Below, one piece after another: positions 10,348-19,521 of a DNA stretch of 64,000 nucleotides. Source of the stretch: Ectobacillus sp. JY-23 (GTDB taxonomy: Bacteria > Bacillota > Bacilli > Bacillales > Bacillaceae_G); the NCBI RefSeq assembly GCF_023022965.1, contig NZ_CP095462.1, positions 3,390,001-3,454,000 on the forward strand, read 5' to 3'. Both the position numbers and the translations under genes were made by a program. The stretch's first letter is position 1, and every line of letters begins with the position of its first letter. The notes beneath the pieces are model-generated. The model saw only the letters and a program-made list of their open reading frames with translations, ran no database searches and had not been told where the DNA came from.

Positions 10348-11360
10348 TGAAAGATTTACAAAACCTGTCTCCGGATTTGTTTCAGCCCGCAAACAGAGAA
10401 GCGGGTGAGAATGAAAAGATTGTTCGCCCAAGCTTAACTTATTGGCAAGATGTGAGAAGACGTTTATTTAAAAATAAAGGTGCAACTGCCGGTTTGATCG
10501 TATTCATGATTGTTGTTTTCTTCGCGGCATTCGGTCCGATGATGAGCAAGTATTCATACAAAGATCAAGATTTGAACCGTGCTAAATTACCTCCTAAAGT
10601 ACCTGTTCTTGAGCATGTTGCGTTTCTTGGACTTGACGGTGTAGACCAATACGGTGTGGATCAATACGAAAAACGCGGCATTAAAGAATACTTCTGGTTT
10701 GGAACAGATGATCTTGGCCGTGATTTATGGACAAGAACCTGGGAAGGAACTCGTGTTTCTCTATATATTGGTTTGTTGGCTGCCGCCATTGATATGATTA
10801 TCGGTGTCACCTACGGTGGTATATCCGGGTTTTATGGCGGTCGGGTTGATAATATCATGCAGCGTTTTGCTGAAATTTTAAACGGTATTCCGTTCCTGAT
10901 TATAGTAATTTTGTTCGTTATCATTTTAGAGCCAGGTGTAATCTCTATTTCACTTGCTCTTGTTATTACTGGCTGGATTAGTATGTCCCGTATCGTACGT
11001 GGTCAAGTATTGAAGCTAAAAGGGCAAGAATACGTGTTGGCTTCCCGCACATTGGGTGCATCTAACGGTAAATTAATTGCAAAACACTTAATTCCAAACG
11101 TAATGGGGCCAATTATTGTTATGGCGATGTTCACGATTCCAGGCGCAATTTTTGCAGAAGCGTTCCTAAGCTTCATTGGTCTTGGTATTCGTCCGCCGTT
11201 CGCATCTCTTGGTTCTCTTGTAAATGATGGTTACAAATCCATTCAAACATATCCACACGTTATGTTCGTTCCGGCAATTGTAATCAGCTTATTGATCTTG
11301 AGCTTAAACTTGTTGGCAGACGGATTGCGCGATGCTCTAGATCCGAAAATGCGTAAGTAA
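10347..11360 (+). CDS. oppC: Oligopeptide ABC transporter permease OppC
   Basis: 337 residues, second permease of the importer. It has a cytosolic N-terminal region rich in charge, a first membrane segment near residue 45-65, a periplasmic-side insert (to about residue 115), and then five membrane segments typical of the DppC/OppC subfamily. GQVLKLKGQEYVLASRTLGA is the EAA loop. Translation is coupled to oppB through a one-base overlap. Confidence 0.95.
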   Translation: MKDLQNLSPDLFQPANREAGENEKIVRPSLTYWQDVRRRLFKNKGATAGLIVFMIVVFFAAFGPMMSKYSYKDQDLNRAKLPPKVPVLEHVAFLGLDGVDQYGVDQYEKRGIKEYFWFGTDDLGRDLWTRTWEGTRVSLYIGLLAAAIDMIIGVTYGGISGFYGGRVDNIMQRFAEILNGIPFLIIVILFVIILEPGVISISLALVITGWISMSRIVRGQVLKLKGQEYVLASRTLGASNGKLIAKHLIPNVMGPIIVMAMFTIPGAIFAEAFLSFIGLGIRPPFASLGSLVNDGYKSIQTYPHVMFVPAIVISLLILSLNLLADGLRDALDPKMRK

Positions 11361-11380
11361 AATAGAAAGGAGAGAGTGGA

Positions 11381-12424
11381 ATGGAAAAATTATTAGAAGT
11401 AAAAGATCTGCATGTCTCCTTTGATACGCATGCCGGCGAAGTATTCGCAGTACGCGGTGTCAGCTTTGACCTGAAAAAAGGAGAAACACTGGCAATTGTA
11501 GGAGAATCCGGTTCAGGTAAATCAGTAACATCTAAAGCGTTAATGGGGTTAATCCCTAACCCGCCGGGACGCATCAAGCAGGGTGAGATTTTGTTTGACG
11601 GTCGTGATTTGGCTAAGCTAAGTGAAAAAGAAATGCAACAAATTCGTGGTAAAGAAGTATCTATGATTTTCCAAGACCCAATGACATCCCTAAATCCAAC
11701 GATGACAATTGGCAACCAGATCATGGAAGGTTTAATCAAGCATCAAAACATGAGCAAAGCAGATGCTCGTAAGGTAGCACTTGAGCTTCTTGACTTGGTA
11801 GGTATTCCAAATCCTGAAGCCCGCTTGAAGCAATATCCGCACCAATTCTCTGGCGGTATGAGACAGCGTGTTGTAATTGCGATTGCACTTGCATGTAATC
11901 CAAAGCTGTTAATTGCCGATGAGCCAACTACTGCACTTGATGTAACAATCCAAGCGCAAATCCTGGAGCTCATGAAGGATATTCAGCAAAAAACAGAAGC
12001 TGCTATCATTTTCATCACGCATGACCTTGGTGTAGTAGCAAACGTTGCTGACCGTGTTGCCGTTATGTATGCAGGAAAAATTGTAGAAATCGGTACGGTC
12101 GATGAGATTTTCTACAATCCAAAGCATCCATATACATGGGGTCTATTAGCTTCTATGCCAAGTCTTGATGGTAAAGACGAAGAACTATATGCAATTCCTG
12201 GTTCACCGCCAGACTTGATTAAGCCGCCAAAAGGTGATGCATTTGCTGCACGTAACCCACAGGCACTAAAGATTGATTTCGAAATGGAGCCGCCAATGTT
12301 CAAAGTGAGCGATACGCATTATGCAGCAACTTGGTTGCTTCATGAAGATGCGCCGCATGTTGCGCCTCCTGAAATTGTACAAAGCCGTATTCGTCAAATG
12401 AAGGAGGGGGAGCGTAATGTCTAA
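11381..12424 (+). CDS. oppD: Oligopeptide ABC transporter ATPase OppD
   Basis: 347 residues with a full ABC ATPase core: Walker [10 protein letters not shown]-loop MIFQDPMTSLNPT, signature FSGGMRQR, Walker B LLIADEPTTALD and the H-loop ITHDLG. The C-terminal extension (MPSLDGKDEELYAIPGSPPD) is the oligopeptide/dipeptide transporter domain of OppD proteins. It pairs with OppF to power import and overlaps oppF by 8 bases. The preceding AAAGGAGAGAGTGGA is a strong ribosome binding site. Confidence 0.96.
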   Translation: MEKLLEVKDLHVSFDTHAGEVFAVRGVSFDLKKGETLAIVGESGSGKSVTSKALMGLIPNPPGRIKQGEILFDGRDLAKLSEKEMQQIRGKEVSMIFQDPMTSLNPTMTIGNQIMEGLIKHQNMSKADARKVALELLDLVGIPNPEARLKQYPHQFSGGMRQRVVIAIALACNPKLLIADEPTTALDVTIQAQILELMKDIQQKTEAAIIFITHDLGVVANVADRVAVMYAGKIVEIGTVDEIFYNPKHPYTWGLLASMPSLDGKDEELYAIPGSPPDLIKPPKGDAFAARNPQALKIDFEMEPPMFKVSDTHYAATWLLHEDAPHVAPPEIVQSRIRQMKEGERNV

Positions 12425-13352
12425 CAATCGCGAAAAATTGATTGAAGTTAAGAACGTGAAGCAATACTTTAAAGTAGGCGGCGGCGTTGTCAAAGCAATT
12501 GACGATGTTACGTTTGATATCTACAAAGGTGAAACGTTTGGTCTTGTAGGGGAATCCGGCTCCGGTAAATCTACAACAGGCCGTACAATCATTCGTTTGT
12601 ACGATGCAACAGCTGGTGAGGTATTATTTGATGGTGAAAATGTTCATGGCAAAAAATCTAAAGCAGCTTTGAAGAAGTTTAATCGTAAAATGCAAATGAT
12701 CTTCCAAGATCCATATGCATCTTTGAATCCACGTATGACAGTTGCTGATATTATTGCAGAAGGCATTGATATTCACGGTCTTGCGAAAAATAAAGAAGAT
12801 CGTATGCGCCGCGTTTACGAACTATTGGAAACAGTAGGTCTAAACCGTGAGCATGCGAGCCGTTATCCGCATGAGTTCTCCGGTGGTCAAAGACAGCGTA
12901 TCGGTATTGCGCGTGCGTTAGCTGTTGAACCTGAGTTCATCATCGCTGACGAGCCAATCTCCGCATTGGACGTTTCTATCCAAGCGCAGGTTGTTAACCT
13001 ATTGAAAAAATTGCAAAAAGAAAAGGGACTAACATATCTATTTATCGCCCACGATTTGTCTATGGTTAAATATATTAGTGATCGCATTGGTGTTATGTAT
13101 CACGGTAAGATCGTTGAGTTGGCGACAAGTGAAGAGTTGTATGAACACCCAATTCACCCGTATACAAAATCGCTTCTTTCTGCGATTCCACTTCCGGATC
13201 CAGATTATGAGCGCAATCGTAAACGTATTGTATACGATCCTTCTCAGCACAACTACGGCGGAGAAGAGCCGATGATGCGTGAAGTTCGTCCTGGGCATTT
13301 TGTATTGTGCTCTGAAGCAGAATATAAGAGATATAAAGAGTTGTATCAATAA
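12417..13352 (+). CDS. oppF: Oligopeptide ABC transporter ATPase OppF
   Basis: 311 residues. Walker [11 protein letters not shown]-loop [13 protein letters not shown], signature FSGGQRQR, Walker [13 protein letters not shown] and switch histidine in IAHDLS are all present. The C-terminal [14 protein letters not shown] segment is typical of OppF. It is the last gene of oppABCDF; its start lies inside oppD, with GGAGGGGG as ribosome binding site, and a clear terminator follows. Confidence 0.96.
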   Translation: MSNNREKLIEVKNVKQYFKVGGGVVKAIDDVTFDIYKGETFGLVGESGSGKSTTGRTIIRLYDATAGEVLFDGENVHGKKSKAALKKFNRKMQMIFQDPYASLNPRMTVADIIAEGIDIHGLAKNKEDRMRRVYELLETVGLNREHASRYPHEFSGGQRQRIGIARALAVEPEFIIADEPISALDVSIQAQVVNLLKKLQKEKGLTYLFIAHDLSMVKYISDRIGVMYHGKIVELATSEELYEHPIHPYTKSLLSAIPLPDPDYERNRKRIVYDPSQHNYGGEEPMMREVRPGHFVLCSEAEYKRYKELYQ

Positions 13353-13355
13353 GAG

Positions 13356-13383
13356 AAAGCCACCAATTTTTGGTGGCTTTTTA
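13356..13383. terminator. opp operon terminator, probably bidirectional
   Basis: AAAGCCACCAATTTTTGGTGGCTTTTTAA. A-rich and T-rich flanks on both sides would serve oppF and the convergent small gene at 13381. Confidence 0.85.
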
Positions 13384-13581
13384 ATATGTTTTTTTCTTGT
13401 AAATGCCGTTTCCACCTACCATCTTCCAATTCGTTTGGACCGCTGTGCTTTTATTTACAAATTTCTTTTTATTCTTACTGCCAATTGCTTCGCCGATGCC
13501 GTTCGTTAAAATTCCAATCGTTGCTGTTAGTCCAATTACAAGAATTGCGACTACTATAAAGTCTATCATATAGGCAATCAT
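13381..13581 (-). CDS. Small single-pass membrane protein, unknown
   Basis: 66 residues. One N-terminal membrane segment (MIDFIVVAILVIGLTATIGIL) is followed by a basic cytoplasmic tail rich in Lys and Asn (GSKNKKKF ... YKKKTY). A very good ribosome binding site, CAGGAGGATAAAA, precedes the ATG, which is the main reason to believe it. I do not recognise a family. It is convergent with oppF and divergent from spx. Confidence 0.6.
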   Translation of the reverse strand: MIAYMIDFIVVAILVIGLTATIGILTNGIGEAIGSKNKKKFVNKSTAVQTNWKMVGGNGIYKKKTY

Positions 13582-13892
13582 TTTTATCCTCCTGTCTCAT
13601 ATACGTCTATTTATTATTGTAATTGAGTTAATTTGTAAATAGAAGGTTAATTTTTTTTAAAATATCGACATTTCACAACAATGTTTTTAAATATCTTACG
13701 TTTTGTACACATTTTGTATAAGTTTTTTCCTGTATTTTTAAAGAAATTAATATATATTTCTTGAATAACTTGTTGTATAATGGGTATTGAGTTACTTATT
13801 TAAAGTAATTGTAATTTGAAAATGAATTTCACTTAGGTGTTCATTACGTTAGAATGGCAATTCTATACTCGACAAAGGAGAGTGAGTGCATG

Positions 13893-14288
13893 ATGGTAAC
13901 GTTATATAGTTCGCCAAGTTGTACGTCTTGTAGGAAGGCAAAATCATGGTTGGAGGAAAACCATATTCCTTATACAGAGAGAAATATTTTTTCGGAGCCA
14001 TTAAAGGTTGATGAAATTAAAGAAATTCTTCGTATGACAGAAAGCGGAACTGATGAAATCATTTCAACTCGTTCTAAAATTTTTCAAGAGCTTGATGTGC
14101 AAGTGGAATCTATGCCGCTTCAAGATTTATATAAGCTAATTCAAGATCACCCTGGCATTTTACGCCGTCCAATCATTATTGATGAAAAGCGTCTGCAAGT
14201 GGGATATAACGAAGATGAAATTCGTCGTTTCTTACCTCGTACTGTTCGTACATTCCAATTACGTGAAGCACAAAAGCTAGTCAATTAA
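13893..14288 (+). CDS. spx: Transcriptional regulator Spx
   Basis: 131 residues, exactly the B. subtilis Spx length. Spx binds the RNA polymerase alpha C-terminal domain and redirects transcription during disulfide stress. The redox switch CTSC (residues 10-13 of [15 protein letters not shown]) and the [15 protein letters not shown] block are intact. The C-terminal LREAQKLVN is like the tail recognised for ClpXP degradation. AAAGGAGAGTGAGTGC lies upstream of two adjacent ATGs; I chose the second by family length. Its degradation adaptor SpxH is encoded at 23686-24531 in this window. Confidence 0.95.
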   Translation: MVTLYSSPSCTSCRKAKSWLEENHIPYTERNIFSEPLKVDEIKEILRMTESGTDEIISTRSKIFQELDVQVESMPLQDLYKLIQDHPGILRRPIIIDEKRLQVGYNEDEIRRFLPRTVRTFQLREAQKLVN

Positions 14289-14296
14289 ATAGATAT

Positions 14297-14330
14297 AAAA
14301 AAATCGGACATCATCTTGTCCGATTTTTTA
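14297..14330 (+). terminator. spx terminator
   Basis: AAAATCGGACA with TGTCCGATTTTTTA. Its A-rich 5' side suggests that it also works for the convergent TerC-family gene. Confidence 0.85.
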
Positions 14331-14381
14331 TATGATATGAGTTCTCTTTAAAAGGAAAAAAACCTTTTTTTTCGAATATGT

Positions 14382-15056
14382 TTATTGATGGGCCTTTTTC
14401 ATTTTTATTTGATTCATTGTGTAACCTACTAATAGTACAAGAAGAACCATACCAATTGGTAATGCGTAGTCTATGATTGGATACTTTGCAAAAAAGCCTT
14501 CTAATCTTGGTTCATGTAGCATCATTGTGCCGGCAGTATATGCCAAAATGCCCGCACCGACATATACTAAAGCAGGAAATCTTTCCATAAGTGTCAAAAT
14601 AATTTTGCTGCCCCATACAATAATAGGTACAGAGACTAATAATCCAAGTACAACTAGTATAATGTGTCCATTAGCCGCGCCAGCAATCGCTAAAATATTA
14701 TCAAACCCCATGACAATGTCAGCGAAAACGATTGTACGGATGGCAGCACTAAGAGTCGCCCCTGCTTTAATATTAGATAAATCATCACCGTCATCTGTCA
14801 GCAAGTTATAGGCAATAAACAACAGCAATATACCTCCAACAAGCTGCAGGAATGGAATTTTTAGTAAGTATACAGCAACAATGGTAAGTAAAATACGAAT
14901 TAGAATTGCTAATCCTGTTCCAATAAAAATGGCTTTATTACGCTGTTGAGCTGGCAGGTTACGGCTAGCTAGAGCTATAACAATGGCATTATCCCCGCCC
15001 AAGACAATATCAATACCGATAATGACCAATACGGACATCAGAAAATCTAGTTCCAT
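14382..15056 (-). CDS. yjbE: TerC-family integral membrane protein (YjbE-like)
   Basis: 224 residues and about seven membrane segments. The TerC signatures are two acidic blocks inside membrane helices: IGIDIVLGGDNAIVIAL near the N-terminus and ADIVMGFDNILAIAGAA in the middle. Family members are linked to metal handling; Bacillus TerC proteins have been associated with manganese efflux (established for MeeF/MeeY-type members, inferred here). The location between spx and mecA matches yjbE of B. subtilis. No yybP-ykoY riboswitch was recognised in the leader. Confidence 0.88.
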   Translation of the reverse strand: MELDFLMSVLVIIGIDIVLGGDNAIVIALASRNLPAQQRNKAIFIGTGLAILIRILLTIVAVYLLKIPFLQLVGGILLLFIAYNLLTDDGDDLSNIKAGATLSAAIRTIVFADIVMGFDNILAIAGAANGHIILVVLGLLVSVPIIVWGSKIILTLMERFPALVYVGAGILAYTAGTMMLHEPRLEGFFAKYPIIDYALPIGMVLLVLLVGYTMNQIKMKKAHQ

Positions 15057-15142
15057 AGTAATTTCCCCCGTTTATTCCTCTATATGCGTACGGATGAAAG
15101 GCGTCCGTGTGCAAGCATTGTAAGATTACAATTACTTTACTC

Positions 15143-15171
15143 ACTATAAGATAATAGGTTGACCCTGTCAA
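15143..15171 (-). promoter_or_regulatory. Predicted sigma-A promoter of the TerC-family gene
   Basis: Minus strand: consensus TTGACA (15171-15166), a 17-base spacer and TATAGT (15148-15143). The roughly 80-base leader holds only a small hairpin (ACGGACGCCTTTCATCCGT). Confidence 0.75.
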
Positions 15172-15378
15172 GAATCGGAATCGTTCTAAGTTTGTCGAAT
15201 AGGCAAATAATTGTTTTTCATAAAAGCAGTTATTTTATTTCCATTCTGCGTCTTGTTATCATAAAATGAGAGTACAAGATTTTTAGGTGATTTTCCCTAA
15301 ACATGATATGATTTATGAGACACATTCTAGGAGGGGTCCCTTCATAGAACAACATAAGATAAGAAGGGAGAGACTGAA

Positions 15379-16047
15379 ATGGAAATCGAAAGAGTAAATG
15401 AAAATACAGTCAAATTTTATATAACATATGTAGATATTGAAGAGCGCGGTTTTAGCCGGGATGAGATATGGCAAGATCGAGAGCGCAGTGAGCAATTGTT
15501 TTGGGAAATGATGGATGAAGCGCGTGACCAGGATGACTTTTTTGCTGATGGTCCGTTGTGGATTCAAGTGCAGGCTCTCGAAAAAGGAATTGAGGTCGTT
15601 GTAACAAGAGCACAGCTTTCTAAAGACGGGCAAAAGCTTGAGTTGCCGCTTTTAGATAAAATTATTGATATTCCATTGGATGAAAATTTAGAGGCCCTGT
15701 TTGATCAGCAGCTTGAAGAAGAAGATTTTTCTTATGTAAGTAAAGAGGGTATTTTAGAGTTTCTTGTTAAATTTGCAAGCTTTGAAGACGTTATTGCCCT
15801 AAGTCATCGAATGGAACTAGTAGATGTGAAAAATGAGCTGTATGTATTTGACGAACGATACTATTTATATGTAGAATTTGATGAAATGTTACATGATGAA
15901 GAGGAAATGGATACGATTTTAAGTATGATTTTGGAGTACGGAGAAGAGTCTGCCATGACCGTTCATCGCGTACAAGAGTACGGTAAACAAATTGTTGCGG
16001 AACAAGCGCTAGATACGATTCGTCAGCACTTTCCGCCGCTAAGTTAA
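15379..16047 (+). CDS. mecA: Adaptor protein MecA
   Basis: 222 residues, typical MecA length. MecA targets ComK and other proteins to ClpCP and controls competence. The N-terminal substrate-binding domain starts MEIERVNENTVKFYITY. It is joined by an acidic linker (DQQLEEEDFSY) to the C-terminal ClpC-binding domain with LVKFASFEDVIALS and YYLYVEF. AGAAGGGAGAGACTGAA is the ribosome binding site. Spx, SpxH and MecA, three Clp-linked regulators, all lie within 11 kb. Confidence 0.95.
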   Translation: MEIERVNENTVKFYITYVDIEERGFSRDEIWQDRERSEQLFWEMMDEARDQDDFFADGPLWIQVQALEKGIEVVVTRAQLSKDGQKLELPLLDKIIDIPLDENLEALFDQQLEEEDFSYVSKEGILEFLVKFASFEDVIALSHRMELVDVKNELYVFDERYYLYVEFDEMLHDEEEMDTILSMILEYGEESAMTVHRVQEYGKQIVAEQALDTIRQHFPPLS

Positions 16048-16079
16048 ACCGATTTCTATTTCTGGAAATCGGTTTTTTT
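16047..16079 (+). terminator. mecA terminator
   Basis: AACCGATTTC with GAAATCGGTT around a short loop, followed by a run of T. Confidence 0.85.
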
Positions 16080-16176
16080 ATGTCAAAATACACGTGTTCT
16101 TTTTATAAAGCAACTTTTGTTTGTGATTTTCTTACTTATGTCATTTTGTGGCATAATAAAAACAGGGGGGAGTTTC

Positions 16177-17703
16177 GTGAAAAAAATTGTAAAGTTAATT
16201 TTTTTGTTTGTTATACTATTTGTCCTTTTTATTGTCGTTCAATATGGCGAAGCGCTGGATATATATATTGAAAATGTTTCTTTGTTTGGAATATTTAGCA
16301 CTTTGTTTACAATCTCGGGTGTATTAATCGGTTTTGTTATTTTTCTTGAGAATAGACAACCGTCAAAAACCTTGACTTGGTTGATTGTATTAGGGATTTT
16401 CCCGGTTATTGGCTTTTTTGCGTACTTATTGTTTGGGCAAAACTTTCGTAGAAAGCGGATTTTTGCACGTAAAGGGCTATTAGATGAACAGGCGTTTTCT
16501 CGTTATAAGGAAAGTATGCAAGAGAGAGAAGAGTATCTTGAGTTACATGAAGAGCAAAGTGTATTGTTGCAGTTGGCGGAACGTATCGGAACTTCGCATG
16601 TATCCTTTCGTACAGAGACAAAAGTATTAACAAATGGTGGAGAAACATTTGCGGCTATTTTAGAAACGCTGGAACAAGCAAAGCATCATATACATATGGA
16701 GTACTATATTGTACGCCATGATGGAATTGGTACGCAAATTAAGGAGCTATTAATCAAAAAAGCAAAACAAGGCGTGCATGTGCGATTTTTATATGATGCA
16801 GTAGGAAGTTTTCGGCTTTCTAAAAAATATATTAAGGATATGACAGATGCAGGTGTTGAGATTGTCCCCTTTTTTCCTGTCCGTGTTCCTATTTTAAACG
16901 ATAAGATTAATTACCGAAATCACCGGAAAATCATTGTTGTAGATGGAAATGAAGGTTTTATTGGTGGACTGAACATAGGTGATGAGTATCTAGGCAAGGA
17001 TGAGTATTTTGGCTTTTGGCGTGATACGCACCTGTATCTGAAGGGAGAAGCGGTGCAAAGCTTGCAGCTTATTTTTCTGCAGGACTGGTTTTATATGACC
17101 GGAGAAACATTAGTAAATCCAATTTATATGGCAGCAGAGCGTTTGCCAAGAAAGGATGGGGGTGTGCAGTTAATCGCGGGCGGGCCGGATAATAAGTGGG
17201 AAACAATTAAACACTTGTATTTTGCGATGATTACGTCAGCAAAAGAATCGATTTGGCTGGCCACTCCTTATTTCATTCCTGATGATGATATTTTATCAGC
17301 GCTTAAAATTGCAGCATTAGCAGGTCTAGATGTTAGGCTTTTAATGCCTGCAAAGCCGGATAAGCGAACTGTATTTTATGCTTCTCGTTCCTACTTTCCC
17401 GAGTTGCTTGAAGCAGGTGTACGCATATATGAATATGAACAAGGGTTTTTGCATAGCAAAATTGTGATTGTGGACAAAAGCATTGCTTCTATCGGCACGG
17501 CAAACATGGATATGCGCAGTTTTCACTTAAATTTTGAAGTAAATGCTTTCTTGTATGGTACAGATAGTGTTCAAAAACTTGTCACAGACTTTGAAACAGA
17601 TTTAACGGTTTCTCGGGATATTCATATCGCTCGTTTTCAAAATAGGCGATTTGTCATGCGCATTGTTGAATCGGCATACCGCTTGCTTTCTCCATTATTA
17701 TAG
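16177..17703 (+). CDS. cls: Cardiolipin synthase
   Basis: 508 residues. It joins two phosphatidylglycerol molecules into cardiolipin at the membrane. Two N-terminal membrane segments (IFLFVILFVLFIVV and the FTISGVLIGFVIF/WLIVLGIFPVIGFFAYLLFG region) are followed by two phospholipase D domains. The HKD motifs are NHRKIIVVDG (His-x-Lys) near residue 250 and LHSKIVIVDKSIASIGTAN near residue 430. The GTG at 16177 is chosen because GGGGGGAG precedes it by six bases; an in-frame ATG at 16117 lacks such a site. The gene starts soon after the mecA terminator. Confidence 0.93.
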   Translation: MKKIVKLIFLFVILFVLFIVVQYGEALDIYIENVSLFGIFSTLFTISGVLIGFVIFLENRQPSKTLTWLIVLGIFPVIGFFAYLLFGQNFRRKRIFARKGLLDEQAFSRYKESMQEREEYLELHEEQSVLLQLAERIGTSHVSFRTETKVLTNGGETFAAILETLEQAKHHIHMEYYIVRHDGIGTQIKELLIKKAKQGVHVRFLYDAVGSFRLSKKYIKDMTDAGVEIVPFFPVRVPILNDKINYRNHRKIIVVDGNEGFIGGLNIGDEYLGKDEYFGFWRDTHLYLKGEAVQSLQLIFLQDWFYMTGETLVNPIYMAAERLPRKDGGVQLIAGGPDNKWETIKHLYFAMITSAKESIWLATPYFIPDDDILSALKIAALAGLDVRLLMPAKPDKRTVFYASRSYFPELLEAGVRIYEYEQGFLHSKIVIVDKSIASIGTANMDMRSFHLNFEVNAFLYGTDSVQKLVTDFETDLTVSRDIHIARFQNRRFVMRIVESAYRLLSPLL

Positions 17704-17799
17704 GTGAACAGGCACTATCTTCTCCAAAGTGAGTATTTTGTTTATAGTTATAATCTGTTGGTTTGCATGTAACGATAAAATGCAGAGGGAGGCATAACA

Positions 17800-18138
17800 A
17801 TGGAACGACATAGAAATTGTTTCACTCCTCCGCCTTTTTTACCTGCACGTGCGGTAGCTGATTGTGTAGTTAAGGTAAAATCTCCAGCTCGCGCGGAAAC
17901 CATGGGTTATTACACCTACTCAGATGGGCAAAAAAGGGTATATACAGATTGTGATGGGGTAACAGAGCAACGTATTTATGATCCTAGAGAAGTATCGTAT
18001 CTGAATGTATTTATTAACGGGGTATTACAGCCCGCTTGTAATTATCGCGTTGAAAAAGGTAGATTACTATTGTGCACAGAGGATATTCCAGTTAGAGGTG
18101 TTCCAATTATTTTGCAGTTTGTGAAAATTTTAAAATAG
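17800..18138 (+). CDS. DUF4183-like protein, spore-surface candidate (1 of 4)
   Basis: 112 residues. The conserved core is [19 protein letters not shown] followed by a beta-rich end ([22 protein letters not shown]); this 'V-Y/F-V-N-G-x-L-Q' pattern recurs in the three neighbours and is what I know as DUF4183. It has three Cys residues and a Pro-rich N-terminus. GGGAGG lies seven bases before the ATG. It is probably co-transcribed with the next gene. No enzyme motif is visible; a structural role is likely, in my inference on the spore surface. Confidence 0.7.
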   Translation: MERHRNCFTPPPFLPARAVADCVVKVKSPARAETMGYYTYSDGQKRVYTDCDGVTEQRIYDPREVSYLNVFINGVLQPACNYRVEKGRLLLCTEDIPVRGVPIILQFVKILK

Positions 18139-18148
18139 GGGGATTGAC

Positions 18149-18562
18149 ATGCCACCTAGATTGGTTAAGTTATTTGTGCAAGCGAACAGTACGTTTCAAG
18201 GAAATGCAACAGCAAACACAACCACTACTGTAACACCTGTTGCTGCAAGGTATGTTGCTATTGTAGATGCAGGAATGATTACAACGGGTGAAACAAATAT
18301 TCCGGTTGCAAGTTTTGAGGATGACGCAGGTAATCCAGCAACCGTATTGCCTGTTCCTGGGACAAATGTATTTGTTAACGTATATGTGAACGGTGTGTTA
18401 CAGCAAGGCAGCTTAACGGTACTTACAACGACGAATGTGCGTATTGGTGCTGAAGTTTTGGTTGGGGTTCCTGTTGTCATTGAAAGTGTCCAAACGACAG
18501 CAACTTCTACATCTACGATTAATACGGGCAGCTTAGTTATTGATACCACAGTGGAAACATAA
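18149..18562 (+). CDS. DUF4183-like protein, spore-surface candidate (2 of 4)
   Basis: 137 residues, very rich in Thr, Val and Ala and lacking Cys. The N-terminus (LFVQANSTFQGNATANTTTT) is followed by VAARYVAIVDAG and the core FVNVYVNGVLQQGSLTVLTTTNVRIGAE. The whole looks like a beta-strand protein with an N-terminal extension. It starts 10 bases after the preceding gene with GGGGGATTGAC upstream. Its stop codon touches that of the convergent gene at 18563, leaving no room for a terminator. Confidence 0.75.
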   Translation: MPPRLVKLFVQANSTFQGNATANTTTTVTPVAARYVAIVDAGMITTGETNIPVASFEDDAGNPATVLPVPGTNVFVNVYVNGVLQQGSLTVLTTTNVRIGAEVLVGVPVVIESVQTTATSTSTINTGSLVIDTTVET

Positions 18563-18961
18563 CTAGGATGTAATATCGGTTGTTACAGTGAAATTATTAG
18601 AGGCGGTTGAATTGGAAGCAACGTTAGAAAGATCAACAACCTCAATAGCAATGGAGGAAAGTGCTGATAATGTGCTTGCTATCGTTAGGCCTGTTGTTGC
18701 CAAAATGACGCTTCCTGCAGGCTGAAGGTTTCCGTTTATATATACATTATAGTATCCAGACACAGGGGGAGATGGCAGTGTTGAAATAGTATTGCCATTA
18801 TCGTTCCTGAAGTTGCTGGCACCGATTGTAAAAGAGCCTAACGATAGAGTAACAGAGGCAAAAAATCGTTGTACGCTGGGGATAATCGTTGTTGTTGTCG
18901 CTACTGTAATAGTCCCCTGAATTGTACTTGTTGCGATAGCATTCAATTTTTTAAGTCCCAT
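18563..18961 (-). CDS. DUF4183-like protein, spore-surface candidate (3 of 4)
   Basis: 132 residues. VQRFFASVTLSLGSFTIGASNF and the core GYYNVYINGNLQPAGSVILATTGLTI align by eye with its neighbours. It is Thr/Ser-rich, without Cys and without a signal peptide. The ribosome binding site AAGGAGTGAATAT precedes the ATG. It follows the next gene (18973-19383) by 11 bases on the minus strand, forming a second two-gene unit that converges on the first. Confidence 0.75.
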   Translation of the reverse strand: MGLKKLNAIATSTIQGTITVATTTTIIPSVQRFFASVTLSLGSFTIGASNFRNDNGNTISTLPSPPVSGYYNVYINGNLQPAGSVILATTGLTIASTLSALSSIAIEVVDLSNVASNSTASNNFTVTTDITS

Positions 18962-18972
18962 ATATTCACTCC

Positions 18973-19383
18973 TTACGTGTAAATATCTGTTTGTATGGAT
19001 AAAGAATTTTGTATGGAAGAAGACGACACGCCTGTAAATGTGTAAACAATAAGTGAAACCGGCACGGCAATTAACGATAAGGACGTACCTGTTATCGTCA
19101 GACGAATCGATGTTAATGATATACGACCAGCTGGCTGCAGTTCGCCACCTACAAACACGTTCATGTATCCATTCGCCGGAACGCTTGGTAAGCCTCCACT
19201 TGGGAGAGAGGTGCCACTATCTGTTTGAAAGCTAGGAGCATTAATATTCGTCGTGCCGATACTCAAAAGAACATTTGCGAAGAAGCGCTGTACTGTTATT
19301 GAAAGTACGGAGGAGGTTGTGGCGGGAAGTGTTCCTTCTACGTGGCTTGCTGCCTTGAGTCGAGGGGTTTGAAGCAACGTCAT
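18973..19383 (-). CDS. DUF4183-like protein, spore-surface candidate (4 of 4)
   Basis: 136 residues. VQRFFANVLLSIGTTNINAPSF and the core GYMNVFVGGELQPAGRISLTSIRLTI place it closest to the product of 18563-18961. N-terminal MTLLQTPRLKAASHVEGTLPATTSS would be the variable extension. AAGGAG lies only four bases before the ATG. It is divergent from coiA, with a 138-base intergenic region that should contain promoters for both. Confidence 0.75.
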   Translation of the reverse strand: MTLLQTPRLKAASHVEGTLPATTSSVLSITVQRFFANVLLSIGTTNINAPSFQTDSGTSLPSGGLPSVPANGYMNVFVGGELQPAGRISLTSIRLTITGTSLSLIAVPVSLIVYTFTGVSSSSIQNSLSIQTDIYT

Positions 19384-19521
19384 TCACTCCTTTCCATAAG
19401 CATGTACTAGTATATGCTCGTCATCTTCAACCTGTTAGTACGGACAGGCTGAATATTTTTTATTGTCAAGGAGGATAAATAAAGATTGTGTCGAAAGGAA
19501 AGCAAAAAGGAGTGTGATAAC

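Noticed and set aside
15057-15171. yybP-ykoY manganese riboswitch upstream of the TerC-family gene
   Set aside because: The short leader lacks the conserved purine-rich and loop sequences of that riboswitch; only one small hairpin is present.
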